Assembly: GCA_019449655.1 (NCBI GenBank)
Contig: JAHQXD010000004.1
Location: 122,568-186,567 of the forward strand
Length of the DNA: 64,000 bases
Source: Ferrigenium straubiae
Lineage (GTDB): Bacteria > Pseudomonadota > Gammaproteobacteria > Burkholderiales > Gallionellaceae
Direction of reading: 5' to 3'
How positions within the stretch are numbered: position 1 is the stretch's first letter; the number at the start of each line of letters is the position of its first letter. A program made the translations under genes and the position numbers. The notes below the pieces were generated by a model, which saw nothing but the letters and a program-made list of their open reading frames with translations, was not told where the DNA came from and made no database searches. Positions 1 to 8,643 of this stretch are shown here, piece after piece.

Positions 1-851
1 AGCTTGTTCACCGCCATGCTGAGGATGTCCAGCTTGACCTGCGGGGCCGGTAAGTCCTCTTCATTGATGCGCCGCTGCGGCTTGAAGATGGACGGCATGT
101 GCGCGTAGTTGTAGATCGACAGGCGATCCGGATTGGCGGCGATGATCTTGTCCAGCGTCACGCCGAAGCCCTCCAGCGTCTGCTTGGGCAGGCCGTAGAT
201 CAGGTCGATGCTGACCGACTTGAAGCCGTTGGCGCGCGCGGCGCGGATGATGCCCAAGGTCTCTTCCTCGCTCTGGATGCGGTTCACCGCGCGCTGCACC
301 TCGGCATCGAAATCCTGCACGCCGATGCTGATGCGGTTGAAGCCTTCCTTGCCGAGCAGTGCGATGGTCTCATCGCTCACCTTGCGCGGGTCGATTTCGA
401 TGGAGTATTCGCCGTCTTCCACCAGCTTGAAGTGCTGGCGGATCGCCGCCATCAATTGGCGTATTTCGTCGTCGCTCATGAAGGTCGGCGTGCCGCCGCC
501 GAAGTGCAGCTGCTCGACGACCTGTCCCGGCCCGAGCAGTTCCGCCTGCATCGCCATCTCCTTGGTCAGGTAGCGCACGTATTCGGCCGACTGGCTGCGG
601 TCCTTGGTGATGACCTTGTTGCAGGCGCAGTAGAAGCACAGCGTGTTGCAGAACGGGATGTGGATATACAGCGACAGCGGACGGGCGATGCCGCCGATCT
701 CGCGTTTTGCCACCCACTGCTTGTAACTTTCGGCGTTGAATGCTTCAATGAAGCGGTCTGCAGTCGGATAGGAAGTGTAGCGCGGGCCGTTCTTGTCCAG
801 CCTGCGGATCAACTCCAGATCCACTACCAGTTGATTGACTGGCTCATCCAT
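1..851 (-). CDS. hemN: oxygen-independent coproporphyrinogen III dehydrogenase (3' end outside window)
   Basis: Radical SAM enzyme that converts coproporphyrinogen III to protoporphyrinogen IX without O2 in heme synthesis. The minus-strand frame starts at ATG 849-851 (MDEPVNQLVVD) and stays open to base 1, giving 283 residues of an enzyme usually about 450 long, so the C-terminal part lies outside the window. The cluster motif FCNTLCFYCAC (CX3CX2CXC) is the HemN type, followed by HFGGGTPTF and DLIYGLP. An AGGGG ribosome site lies about 8 nt upstream. It diverges from fnr. A CATAAT -10 element (877-882, minus strand) predicts a start of transcription near 871, which puts the FNR box at -41.5, a class II activation geometry. 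Confidence 0.95.
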   Translation of the reverse strand, partial: MDEPVNQLVVDLELIRRLDKNGPRYTSYPTADRFIEAFNAESYKQWVAKREIGGIARPLSLYIHIPFCNTLCFYCACNKVITKDRSQSAEYVRYLTKEMAMQAELLGPGQVVEQLHFGGGTPTFMSDDEIRQLMAAIRQHFKLVEDGEYSIEIDPRKVSDETIALLGKEGFNRISIGVQDFDAEVQRAVNRIQSEEETLGIIRAARANGFKSVSIDLIYGLPKQTLEGFGVTLDKIIAANPDRLSIYNYAHMPSIFKPQRRINEEDLPAPQVKLDILSMAVNK

Positions 852-905
852 AAAATACCCCTACAAAATGCCATGAATTATGCCAGTTAGTCGCCCCGGA
901 TTGGT

Positions 906-919
906 TTGATATATATCAA
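906..919. promoter_or_regulatory. perfect FNR box between hemN and fnr
   Basis: TTGAT-atat-ATCAA, an exact match to the Fnr consensus TTGAT-N4-ATCAA. Its centre (912.5) lies 61 bp from the hemN start codon and 111 bp from the fnr start. On the hemN side a -10 hexamer at 877-882 fits activation from -41.5. On the fnr side a weak -35 (924-929) and TACAAT (946-951) follow directly, so bound Fnr could autoregulate. The activator or repressor role is inferred from spacing. Confidence 0.85.
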
Positions 920-1023
920 ATATATGTCAAAATCTACGAGGTATTTACAATGCAAATGGTGGATGGGTGAGAGGATGTTCTCCATGATTTGTTCCCTGTT
1001 TCCCATTTTTTAAGGCAATTAAC

Positions 1024-1737
1024 GTGCAACGACCGGCTTCGCGCCTCAAAACAGCGTGCTCCAACTGCAATCTGCGCGAGCTTTGCCTGCCTGTCGACCT
1101 GAGCGTCGGCGAAATGCAGCAGATGGACGATATCAGCAATATCAAGCGCGGCTACGCGCGCGGCAGTTACCTTTATCGCAGCGGCGACAAGTTCCAGTCG
1201 CTATACGCCATACGCAGCGGTTCGTTCAAGACGCAGATACTTCACGAGGATGGCCGCGAGCAGGTGACGGGCTTCCAGATGGCTGGCGAAATCATTGGCC
1301 TGGACGCGATCTGCACCGATCACCACACCTGCGATGCGGTGGCGATGGAGAACAGCGAGGTGTGCGAGCTGCCGTTCAACAAGCTGGAGGCCTTGAGCCG
1401 CAAGCTGCCCAGCCTGCAGCGCCACCTGCACAAGATCATGAGCCGCGAAATCGTGCGCGACCAGGGCATCATGCTGCTGCTCGGCTCGATGCGCGCCGAA
1501 GAGCGCCTTGCCGCCTTTCTGCTCAACCTGTCGCAGCGTTATGCGGCGCGCGGCTATTCGCCTACCCACTTCCAGTTGCGCATGTCGCGCCAGGAAATCG
1601 GCAGCTATCTTGGATTGAAGCTGGAAACCGTCAGCCGCACATTTTCCCAGTTCCAGGAGAGCGGCCTGATCAAGGTCCGGGCGCGCTCCGTCGAGCTGCT
1701 CGACCTGCCCGGTCTGCGCGCGATGTTCGGCAATTGA
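1024..1737 (+). CDS. fnr: Fnr, oxygen-sensing transcription regulator
   Basis: Crp/Fnr family regulator of the anaerobic switch. The N-terminus has three cysteines, C12, C15 and C21 (CSNCNLREL then C), and a fourth ligand is C114 in SEVCELPF, matching the [4Fe-4S] ligand set of E. coli FNR. A cNMP-type beta-barrel (about 25-150) is followed by a C-terminal HTH whose recognition helix carries ETVSR, the E-x-x-S-R that reads TTGAT half-sites. The 237-residue protein starts at GTG 1024 with AAGG upstream. The perfect FNR box in the shared promoter region suggests autoregulation and control of hemN. Confidence 0.95.
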   Translation: MQRPASRLKTACSNCNLRELCLPVDLSVGEMQQMDDISNIKRGYARGSYLYRSGDKFQSLYAIRSGSFKTQILHEDGREQVTGFQMAGEIIGLDAICTDHHTCDAVAMENSEVCELPFNKLEALSRKLPSLQRHLHKIMSREIVRDQGIMLLLGSMRAEERLAAFLLNLSQRYAARGYSPTHFQLRMSRQEIGSYLGLKLETVSRTFSQFQESGLIKVRARSVELLDLPGLRAMFGN

Positions 1738-1805
1738 CCATAGTACGCCGCGCTTTGGTGCGGTGCTGCCCGGATTAATTTATGAGGCTCTTCACGAGGA
1801 AGATA

Positions 1806-1838
1806 ATGCATCAACAATTTCGAGCCCCCAAAAAATGA
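1806..1838 (+). CDS. possible 10-residue leader peptide (MHQQFRAPKK)
   Basis: ATG 1806 has a good Shine-Dalgarno (GAGGA at 1796-1800) and encodes ten codons. Its TGA (1836-1838) overlaps the ATG (1835) of the next gene as ATGA. The downstream start has no ribosome site of its own, so the short frame may deliver ribosomes by translational coupling. The alternative is that the downstream protein starts further up, at GTG 1763. Confidence 0.35.
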   Translation: MHQQFRAPKK

Positions 1839-2509
1839 CCATGGAACGCAAAATATACTGGGGCATCGGCACACTTTCTGTGCTGATCCTGATCGGTTCG
1901 TTTTTCATGCCGGACAAGCCGGTCGGGCAGGGCGACCTGCCGTGGAACATCGAACATCCCATGCCGGATACGACGCGCGTCTTCGGCCTGACGCTGGGCG
2001 CCAGCACCGCTGGCGAGGCGGAGCAGCGCTTCCGCGAAGAGGCCAAGTCCAGCCTGTTCAAGTCGCCGGATGGGCGGCTGGTTGCGGAAATGTTCTTCGA
2101 GCAGGTCACCCTGGCGGGATTGAAATCCCGGATCGTCATCGACATCGCCGTTCCCGAGGCGGAATTGCAGGCCATGTACGAGCGCGGCCTGCGCATCAGT
2201 GGGACCGGCGGCGGCAAAAAAATTACGCCGGCGACGGAGGATGTGGCCAGAATGCGCGTGCTGCCGATAGGCGGCCTGACCTACATGCCGTCGGTGCGCG
2301 TGGAGGAGGAAATCTTCCTCAAGCGTTTCGGCCAGCCGAACCAGCGCATCCGGGAAAAGGAAAGCGGTGCGGTGCACTGGCTGTATCCTCAACACGGCCT
2401 GGACATCGCGCTGAGTGGCAAGGAAAAACCCGTGCTGCAATACGTTCCGCCCCGGGACTTCGGCAGGCTGCTGCAACCCTTGCTGGGCAGCGGCGAAGTG
2501 CTCAACTAG
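1835..2509 (+). CDS. membrane-anchored hypothetical protein
   Basis: Not recognised. The 224-residue protein (from ATG 1835) begins MTMERKIYWG and has one hydrophobic segment (about 8-26) followed by a roughly 195-residue soluble part, probably periplasmic with an N-terminal anchor. The text reads like a mixed alpha/beta domain (VFGLTLGASTAGEAEQRF, repeated hydrophobic strands) without cysteines or a catalytic signature. The frame is open upstream to GTG 1763, but that extension is polar and unlike a signal peptide. It lies 97 bp after fnr and converges on cheZ. No function is proposed. Confidence 0.7.
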   Translation: MTMERKIYWGIGTLSVLILIGSFFMPDKPVGQGDLPWNIEHPMPDTTRVFGLTLGASTAGEAEQRFREEAKSSLFKSPDGRLVAEMFFEQVTLAGLKSRIVIDIAVPEAELQAMYERGLRISGTGGGKKITPATEDVARMRVLPIGGLTYMPSVRVEEEIFLKRFGQPNQRIREKESGAVHWLYPQHGLDIALSGKEKPVLQYVPPRDFGRLLQPLLGSGEVLN

Positions 2510-2580
2510 AGTTGGCGTCCGGCATCTGCTTCAGCTTCCGTCTGGAGGCTTAAGCAGGATTGCCGCAAGGTGGCGCCGGG

Positions 2581-3204
2581 TCAGAGCCCCAGCGAGGAAA
2601 GCAAATCGTCCACTTCGTCCTGTCCCCTGACGCTGTCGTCCGGCTTGTGGGCGGGGCCGGCGGTCAGGCCTTCCGTTCTGATCAGCGAATCCCTGGTGTC
2701 AGGCGCGTATTCCTTGAGGATGTCGAGCAGAATGCTCTCGACTTCGACGGCGGCTCCCACGATCTTGTTGACCATTTGCCCGGCCACGTCGCGGAATTCC
2801 TGCGCTTCCATGATGTGCAGCAGGCTGCGGTAGATGGCCTCTTCTGCGGCGGCAATCTCGCCAAGCCTGGTAATCGCCTCCTCGATCAGCATCGTATTTT
2901 CTTCAAACACCGCACCTGCCAGCCGGTTCGAGAGGTCGCTGCAAATGGCGCGCGTCGCACCGGTCAACGGCAATGAAGTTTCTACCGCGCTGATGGTTTT
3001 TTCCGATGCTTCATGCATGGATTGGTCGATGAAGGAAAGGCGGTCGCGCGCGTCCGGCATGGTGGAGGCCGATTTTTCCAGGCTGCGGGTATGGCCGAGC
3101 TCTTTCAGCAGGTGGTGCAAGCGCGCGGTGGCCCGGCCGATTTTTTCGACATCGGTATGGGCGGTCTTCACGGTGCGCTTTCTGCGCGGCGTAGCGGTCG
3201 TCAT
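2581..3204 (-). CDS. cheZ: CheZ, CheY-P phosphatase
   Basis: Chemotaxis phosphatase that dephosphorylates CheY-P. The core helix carries MEAQEFRDVAGQMVNKI, with the catalytic Gln in the family position (compare AQDFQDLTGQ in enteric CheZ). The extreme C-terminus QDEVDDLLSSLGL is the CheY-binding tail. ATG 3204 (MTTATPRRKR) is chosen because GAGG lies 6-7 nt upstream; a longer frame to 3267 lacks support. It has 207 residues, close to the usual 210-230. No cheY or flagellar gene is nearby; the only other chemotaxis gene here is the receptor at 19234. It faces the hypothetical gene tail to tail. Confidence 0.9.
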   Translation of the reverse strand: MTTATPRRKRTVKTAHTDVEKIGRATARLHHLLKELGHTRSLEKSASTMPDARDRLSFIDQSMHEASEKTISAVETSLPLTGATRAICSDLSNRLAGAVFEENTMLIEEAITRLGEIAAAEEAIYRSLLHIMEAQEFRDVAGQMVNKIVGAAVEVESILLDILKEYAPDTRDSLIRTEGLTAGPAHKPDDSVRGQDEVDDLLSSLGL

Positions 3205-3345
3205 GGCAAACCTCACTCCTCCGTTGCCGTTTATTTGAATCTGCTTCTTGGCCGAGTGGCCGGACAAGGCGCAAAGTATGCACGGTGTGCACGGCGCTCG
3301 TCCAGCGGCCCGACGGGCGCGGTCGAGGCAGGCGGGCGGTTCCGG

Positions 3346-3555
3346 CTACTCCGGTTCGGCCTTTTCCTTGTTTGCCCCGCTCTTTTTGTTGGCGGCGGGG
3401 TGGTCCATCATGTCCTCATCGTCATCGTGCAGGATGCGGTTGGCGCTGCCTTCCATGTCTTCGTACTGCCCCTTCTTCACCGCCCAGATCAGCACGACGA
3501 GGAAGACCAGGCCGAAGAACATCATGCCGGGGATCAGACTGTAAATTACATCCAT
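3346..3555 (-). CDS. ccoS: CcoS, cbb3-type cytochrome oxidase maturation protein
   Basis: Small (69 aa) membrane protein required for heme/copper maturation of cbb3 oxidase. It has one N-terminal span (YSLIPGMMFFGLVFLVVLIW) and then the family motif AVKKGQYEDMEG with an acidic tail (HDDDEDM). It follows ccoI by 8 bp on the same strand, the usual ccoI-ccoS pairing. The lysine/glutamate-rich end (about 50-69) is variable in the family. Confidence 0.92.
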   Translation of the reverse strand: MDVIYSLIPGMMFFGLVFLVVLIWAVKKGQYEDMEGSANRILHDDDEDMMDHPAANKKSGANKEKAEPE

Positions 3556-3563
3556 GACAGCTC

Positions 3564-6026
3564 CTAAGATTTCCTGAAAAGGGTGCGGATGCGCGCCGCG
3601 TTGCCGATCACCACCAGCGAGCTGATCGGCATGGTGATCGCCGCGACCAGCGGCGTGACCTTCGCCAGCATCGCCAGCGGCACCATGATCGCATTGTAGA
3701 CAAAGGACAGTCCGATGTTCTGCCGGATGGTGCGCAGGGTGCGGCGCGACAGCAGGGTGGCGAGGCGCACCTTGTCCAGCTCGTTGTGCATCAGCACGAT
3801 GTCGGCGCTCTCCACCGACACGTCGGTGCCTGAGCCGAGCGCGATGCCGACATCGGCGCGGATCAGTGCGGGCGCGTCGTTGATGCCGTCGCCGACCATC
3901 GCGACTATCGCGCCCTTCTGCTGCAGTTGCCGGATCACGCTGTCCTTGTCCTGCGGCAACACTTCGGCGATGACTTCCATGCCGCCCAGTTGCCGCGCGA
4001 TCGCCTCGGCGACCGGCCGGCGGTCGCCGGAGAGCAGGGTCATGGCGATGCCTGCCGCGCGCAGCTCATTCACCAGTTGCTGCGCATCGCCGCGCAGCCT
4101 GTCCGCGAGCGCGAACACGGCCAAGTGCGCGCCGCCGATCGCAGCATGCACGCAGCTCATCGCCTGCGCTTCCAGCTCGTGTGCCTGCGCCTGCAGCTTT
4201 TCATCGAGTGTTATGCCTTGCCGCTTCAGCCATTCGGCGCTGCCGAGCAAGACTGCCTTCCCGTTTACTATTGCTTCCACACCGAGTCCCGCCGTGGCCT
4301 GAAAGCCCACCGTGGCGATGTCGCGATAACTCAACTGCTGTGCCTCTGCCTCGGCGACGATGGCCTTGGCTACGCTGTGTTCGCTCAGGCGTTCCACCGC
4401 GGCCGCATGGCGCAGCACCTCTTCCTTAGCCACGCCGGGCGCGATATGCAGCTCTGCGACGCCCATCCTGCCTTCGGTCAGCGTGCCGGTCTTGTCGAAC
4501 ACGAAATGGTTCACCCTGGACAGGGTTTCCAGCACCAGCCCGTTCTTGATCAGGATGCCGTGCTTGGCACCGAGGCCCGAGGCCACCGCGATTGACATCG
4601 GCGTCGCCATGCCCAGCGCGCAGGGGCAGGTAATGATCAGCACCGAGGTGGCCGCCATCAGCGCGACCTCGAAATCCCTGGTATTCCAGATGAAGAAGGT
4701 CAGTGCCGCGCACACCAGCGTGACCAGCACGAACCACGGCACGATGGTGTCGGCGAGGCGCTGGATCGGCGCCTTGGAGGATTGCGCCTCTTCGACCAGG
4801 CGGATGATCTTCGCCAGCGTCGTGTCCTGCAGCAGGGTGCGCACTTCGACGAGCAGCGCGCCGCTGGTGTTCAACGTGCCGGCGGAGACCTGCGCGCCAA
4901 TCGATTTGCTCACCGGCGTGGATTCGCCGCTCAGCATGGATTCGTCCACCGAACTGTGCCCCTCGATCACGACGCCGTCCACCGGCACCTTGTAGCCGGG
5001 CTTGATCAGCACCCGGTCGCCGGGCTTCACGCCGCGGATCGGCGTCATCTGCTCCTCGCCCTCGCGCATCACGATCGCGACGCGCGGCTGCAGCTCCATC
5101 AGTCGCTTGGTCGCGGAAATCGCCTGATGGCGGAACATGCCTTCCAGGTAGCGGCCAACCAGGATCACGAAAATCAGGTTGGTGACGGTGTCGAAATACA
5201 CCTCGCCGGTCTTGCTCCCGCTGACCGTGACATACAGCGAGTAGGCGTAGGTGACGGAGAGGCCGATGGCGATCGGCAGGTCCATGGTCAGGCGGCCGCC
5301 GCGCAGCCCGCCGATGGCGCCGCGATAGAAGGGGTAGCCCGCATACAGCAGGGTCGGCGTGGCGAGGATCAGGCCGATCCAGTGGAAGAATTCGCGGAAC
5401 TCGTCGCGGCTCGCGCCGCTGTATAGCGCAATCGAAACCCACAGCATGTTCATCATCGCGAAGCCGGCGAAGAACAGCCGGTAGAGCATCGCGCGGTTGG
5501 CCTTCTTGATGATGCCCTCGGCGCTTTCCGGGTCGTAGGGCACGGCGGAATAGCCGATTCTGGCGAGCGCGCGCAGCACGTCGGAGAGCTTGCTGCGGCG
5601 GTTGTCCCAGCGCAGGTGCAGCCGCCTGGCGGCGAGGTTGACGTTGGCCGACAGCACGCCGGGCACGCGCTGCAAACCGCGCTCGATTAGCCACACGCAC
5701 GCGGCGCAGTGGATGCCCTCGACGAGCAGGTGGATGTCGCGCGTGTCGCCGGAGCAGGTGGCGAACTCCTGCTGCACCTCGTCGAAGTCGTAGATCTCGA
5801 TGTCCCTGGGCGGTTCGGGCGGCGGGCCGAGCAGCACGCCTTCCGGGGTGCGCTGGTAGTAACCCTGCAGCCCGGCCTCGAAGATGGCGCTGCACACCGA
5901 CTGGCAGCCGAAACAGCAGAAGCGCCGCTCCGCGCCGTCCAGCCGCGTGCGGTAATCCGCCCCGGCGGGTATGGGCAGGCCGCAGTGGAAACAATGATCG
6001 GCGCTGTGGGCGTTATCCATGTTCAT
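3564..6026 (-). CDS. ccoI: CcoI/FixI, copper-exporting P-type ATPase for cbb3 oxidase assembly
   Basis: P1B-type ATPase that moves copper for cbb3 oxidase assembly. The N-terminal metal region has C12-x-x-C15 and a CCFGC cluster, and an HMA domain carries GIHCAACVW (about 108). The transmembrane TCPCALG copper site is near residue 467, the phosphorylated Asp is in DKTGTLTEG (about 508), and the hinge is GDGINDAP (about 709). The 820-residue length matches CcoI rather than shorter CopA. ATG 6026 or 6020 are both possible starts. The structural genes ccoNOP are not in the window; ccoS follows. Confidence 0.95.
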   Translation of the reverse strand: MNMDNAHSADHCFHCGLPIPAGADYRTRLDGAERRFCCFGCQSVCSAIFEAGLQGYYQRTPEGVLLGPPPEPPRDIEIYDFDEVQQEFATCSGDTRDIHLLVEGIHCAACVWLIERGLQRVPGVLSANVNLAARRLHLRWDNRRSKLSDVLRALARIGYSAVPYDPESAEGIIKKANRAMLYRLFFAGFAMMNMLWVSIALYSGASRDEFREFFHWIGLILATPTLLYAGYPFYRGAIGGLRGGRLTMDLPIAIGLSVTYAYSLYVTVSGSKTGEVYFDTVTNLIFVILVGRYLEGMFRHQAISATKRLMELQPRVAIVMREGEEQMTPIRGVKPGDRVLIKPGYKVPVDGVVIEGHSSVDESMLSGESTPVSKSIGAQVSAGTLNTSGALLVEVRTLLQDTTLAKIIRLVEEAQSSKAPIQRLADTIVPWFVLVTLVCAALTFFIWNTRDFEVALMAATSVLIITCPCALGMATPMSIAVASGLGAKHGILIKNGLVLETLSRVNHFVFDKTGTLTEGRMGVAELHIAPGVAKEEVLRHAAAVERLSEHSVAKAIVAEAEAQQLSYRDIATVGFQATAGLGVEAIVNGKAVLLGSAEWLKRQGITLDEKLQAQAHELEAQAMSCVHAAIGGAHLAVFALADRLRGDAQQLVNELRAAGIAMTLLSGDRRPVAEAIARQLGGMEVIAEVLPQDKDSVIRQLQQKGAIVAMVGDGINDAPALIRADVGIALGSGTDVSVESADIVLMHNELDKVRLATLLSRRTLRTIRQNIGLSFVYNAIMVPLAMLAKVTPLVAAITMPISSLVVIGNAARIRTLFRKS

Positions 6027-6078
6027 CCCAAGGGGTAATCAAAATGACGGGGGTCGAATAAAACCGGAAAAGGCAGCT

Positions 6079-6200
6079 GTCCGCAGATTGCACAGATTAC
6101 GCAAGATTAAACAGGGAATCATTGACGGGGGTCAGGTAACCATAAGCGTGCACCCATCACCGGCAAGGGTTTTTAAATCTGAGTAATCTGCGGGGCGGAC
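6079..6200. repeat. inverted AGATT-rich repeat between the GGDEF gene and ccoI
   Basis: Left arm 6079-6109 begins GTCCGCAGATT and repeats AGATT/AGATTA at about 9-nt spacing. The right arm 6175-6200 is its imperfect reverse complement (AATCTGAGTAATCTGCGG, then GGCGGAC). About 65 bp between them hold no gene. The same core GTCCGCAGATTAC recurs at 12268-12280, so this looks like a dispersed repeat. Confidence 0.6.
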
Positions 6201-6213
6201 CTGGTTTCCGTAT

Positions 6214-7995
6214 TTACTCCGCCACAACCACGCGGTTCTTGCCGGTATGCTTGGCCTGGTACATGGCCTTGTCGGCGCGCCCGATGACGTCATCCTGGGG
6301 TTCCTGCGGGCCGCGCAGCGCCACGCCCGCGCTGAAGGTGATCAGGACGCGTTCATTTCCGTGCATGAAGAATTTCTTGGTCAGCTCACGCTGCAGGCGT
6401 TCGACGGTTGCAGCCGCCTCCTCGATGCCGATGCCGGGCAGCATGATGATGAATTCCTCGCCGCCGTAGCGCGCCACCGAATCGCTGGGGCGTAGCGCCT
6501 CCTTGACGACATGGCTCAGGTGGACCAGCGCTTGGTCGCCGGCCTGGTGACCCATGGTGTCGTTGAGCCGCTTGAAGTTGTCGATGTCGAGCAGTGCGAT
6601 GCAGACGGGCGTGTGGCTGCGGTCGGCGCGCGTGGCTTCGCGGTCGAACGCATCGTCGAAGCCGCGCCGGTTGAGCGCGCCGGTGAGCTGGTCCTGGTGC
6701 ACCAGTTCGCTGACCTGCGCGAGCTCCTGTTCCAGCTGCCTGATTTTGCCCTCGGCTTCCTGGACCTGCTTGCGGGTGCCGACCAGCTCTTCGTGCGAGC
6801 GCAGCGCGCTGGCCTGGATGACGCGCGTGTCCTGCATGATGTCTTCCAGCAGGTGGCTCAGTTCGGTGATGTTGTTGGATTTGCTGATCTTCTTGCTGTA
6901 GCCATCGATCTTCTGGTGGTAGTCGCCGGTGCTCGCGGTGATTTCGCCGAGCCGGTCGATGAAGTTGGCCATCAGGGTCTTGAGCGTGGATTTGGCCTCG
7001 CTGAGGCTCTGCTTGAGCAGGCCCTGTTTGATGATGGCGTCGCGCAGGCCGCGCTCGGCATCGGCAATGGCGCGCCGGTCGACGGGCTTCGCGATGATTT
7101 CCTGGAGGATGGCGATTTGCCCGTGCAGCCATTCTTCGTCCTCGACCATTTCGCCGATGTTTTCCACGAGTAGGCGCAGCAGGCGGATCAGGCCTTCGTG
7201 CACCTTGGCTTTGTCCTCGGCGCGCAACTCGACCCTTATCAGGAATTGGCGCTGTTGCTTGGCAAAGACGGCGACTTGCTCGTGCGTCCTGATGTTGCGC
7301 GCCTGCTGGACAAGGGCTCGCACCTCCTGCGCCAACTCCGGCAGCATGCCCAGAAAGCTTTCCAGCGTCTGTGCCAGCAACTCCGCGAGCCGGGCGGGCA
7401 TACCCGCCTCCTCGCCGGGGATATGCGGTGCGGCCGGGATACCGGGGAGTGCGACCGGCGTCATGCCGCTCGCGGCAAGCGCCGCAGACGGTTCGGCTTC
7501 AACTTCGGTGCCGGGCGCAACCGGGGATTCCGCCCAGGAACGCATCAGCCCGTTCAGCTTGTCGAACAGTACTTCCGGGTTTGCGGCAAAGCGCTTCAAC
7601 ACGGTTTCCAGGCCTTCCTTCTTGCGCGTGAGGGTCAGGCCTTTATGGGGAGTTTCCAGTTGGCGCAGCAAATCGCGGATCAGCTCGGACCACGACTGGG
7701 TGGTTTCTCCGCCCGGCTTGGGCAGGAGCTTTTCGATTTCCCTGAGGCACTGGTCCCAGTCCTCGGCCCCGATCACCTTGTTCAATACCAGGGCGGTAGG
7801 CGCAGATTTGGGCGCTTGCGCGAGGCGGTCGGCAATGCCGCGCAGGACTTTTTCCGCGCCGCGCTCCTCTTCGGCGGGGATGCCGCCGATTTCGGCGTAA
7901 ATCTTCGCGTAGTTGTCCGGCGTCGGCTGCATCTTGCGCGCCGCGAGCGTTTTCAGCGTTTCGCGGGCAAGTTCGGAGGGGTTGTGCTTATTCAT
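6214..7995 (-). CDS. diguanylate cyclase (GGDEF domain)
   Basis: Makes cyclic di-GMP from two GTP. The 593-residue protein has an N-terminal helical region with a SELARETLKTLAARK start typical of betaproteobacterial cyclases, a long alpha-helical/coiled-coil middle (about 190-425) and a C-terminal GGDEF domain (about 430-593). The active site reads ARYGGEEF, and an RPSD (RxxD) five residues before it is an intact product-inhibition site. No transmembrane segment is evident, so it is probably cytoplasmic. It lies 6 bp downstream of the response regulator on the same strand and may be under its control. Confidence 0.92.
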   Translation of the reverse strand: MNKHNPSELARETLKTLAARKMQPTPDNYAKIYAEIGGIPAEEERGAEKVLRGIADRLAQAPKSAPTALVLNKVIGAEDWDQCLREIEKLLPKPGGETTQSWSELIRDLLRQLETPHKGLTLTRKKEGLETVLKRFAANPEVLFDKLNGLMRSWAESPVAPGTEVEAEPSAALAASGMTPVALPGIPAAPHIPGEEAGMPARLAELLAQTLESFLGMLPELAQEVRALVQQARNIRTHEQVAVFAKQQRQFLIRVELRAEDKAKVHEGLIRLLRLLVENIGEMVEDEEWLHGQIAILQEIIAKPVDRRAIADAERGLRDAIIKQGLLKQSLSEAKSTLKTLMANFIDRLGEITASTGDYHQKIDGYSKKISKSNNITELSHLLEDIMQDTRVIQASALRSHEELVGTRKQVQEAEGKIRQLEQELAQVSELVHQDQLTGALNRRGFDDAFDREATRADRSHTPVCIALLDIDNFKRLNDTMGHQAGDQALVHLSHVVKEALRPSDSVARYGGEEFIIMLPGIGIEEAAATVERLQRELTKKFFMHGNERVLITFSAGVALRGPQEPQDDVIGRADKAMYQAKHTGKNRVVVAE

Positions 7996-8001
7996 GGCCT
8001 G

Positions 8002-8643
8002 TCACTTCTTGGCTTCCACCAGGTTGTGCGCGATGGCGTAGTGGACCGCCTCGGCGTTGTTCTTGAAGCCCATCTTCTCCAGCATGCGCGCGCGGTAGAC
8101 GCTCACCGTCTTGGGGCTGAGCGCCATGATCTCGGAGATTTCGGTGAGCGACTTGCCGGAAGCCATCAGGCAGAGCGTCTGGTATTCGCGGTTGGAGAGA
8201 TTCTGGTGCATCGCCTCCTGCGACTCGCCGATCAGGTTGCTCAGCAGCTGCTCGGCCAGCGGCGCGCTGATGTATTTCTTGCCGCCGATGACCTGCTGGA
8301 TCGCGCCGACCAGTTTCTCCGGGGCGCTCTGCTTGTTGATGTAGCCCATCGCGCCCGCCTTGAGCGCGCGCACGCCGTATTGCTCTTCGGGGTACATGCT
8401 CAGCACGATGATCTTGACGTCCGGCTGCTCGGTCTTGAGCTGCTTGAGCACGTCGATGCCGTGCTTGTCCGACAGGGAGATGTCCAGCAGGATCAGGTCG
8501 AAATGCTGCTTGCGCGCCATGCTGATGGCCTGCTGTCCGGTCTCCGCCTCGCCGGCGATGTGGAAGTCCGGGCCCTCTTCGAGCAGCATCTTCAGGCCTT
8601 TGCGGATCAGGGCGTGATCGTCCACCACGAGGATGTTGATCAT
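8002..8643 (-). CDS. NarL/FixJ-type response regulator
   Basis: Two-component output protein of 213 residues. The receiver (1-120) shows the acidic pocket VVDDH, the phosphoacceptor Asp in LILLDISLSD and the conserved Lys in GYINKQSAPEK. The LuxR-type HTH (about 145-205) reads LSNREYQTLCLMASGKSLTEI ending in SPKTVSVYRARMLEKM. Its ATG (8641-8643) overlaps the stop of the histidine kinase as ATGA, so the two are translationally coupled. Targets are unknown; the adjacent cyclase gene is a candidate. Confidence 0.93.
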   Translation of the reverse strand: MINILVVDDHALIRKGLKMLLEEGPDFHIAGEAETGQQAISMARKQHFDLILLDISLSDKHGIDVLKQLKTEQPDVKIIVLSMYPEEQYGVRALKAGAMGYINKQSAPEKLVGAIQQVIGGKKYISAPLAEQLLSNLIGESQEAMHQNLSNREYQTLCLMASGKSLTEISEIMALSPKTVSVYRARMLEKMGFKNNAEAVHYAIAHNLVEAKK

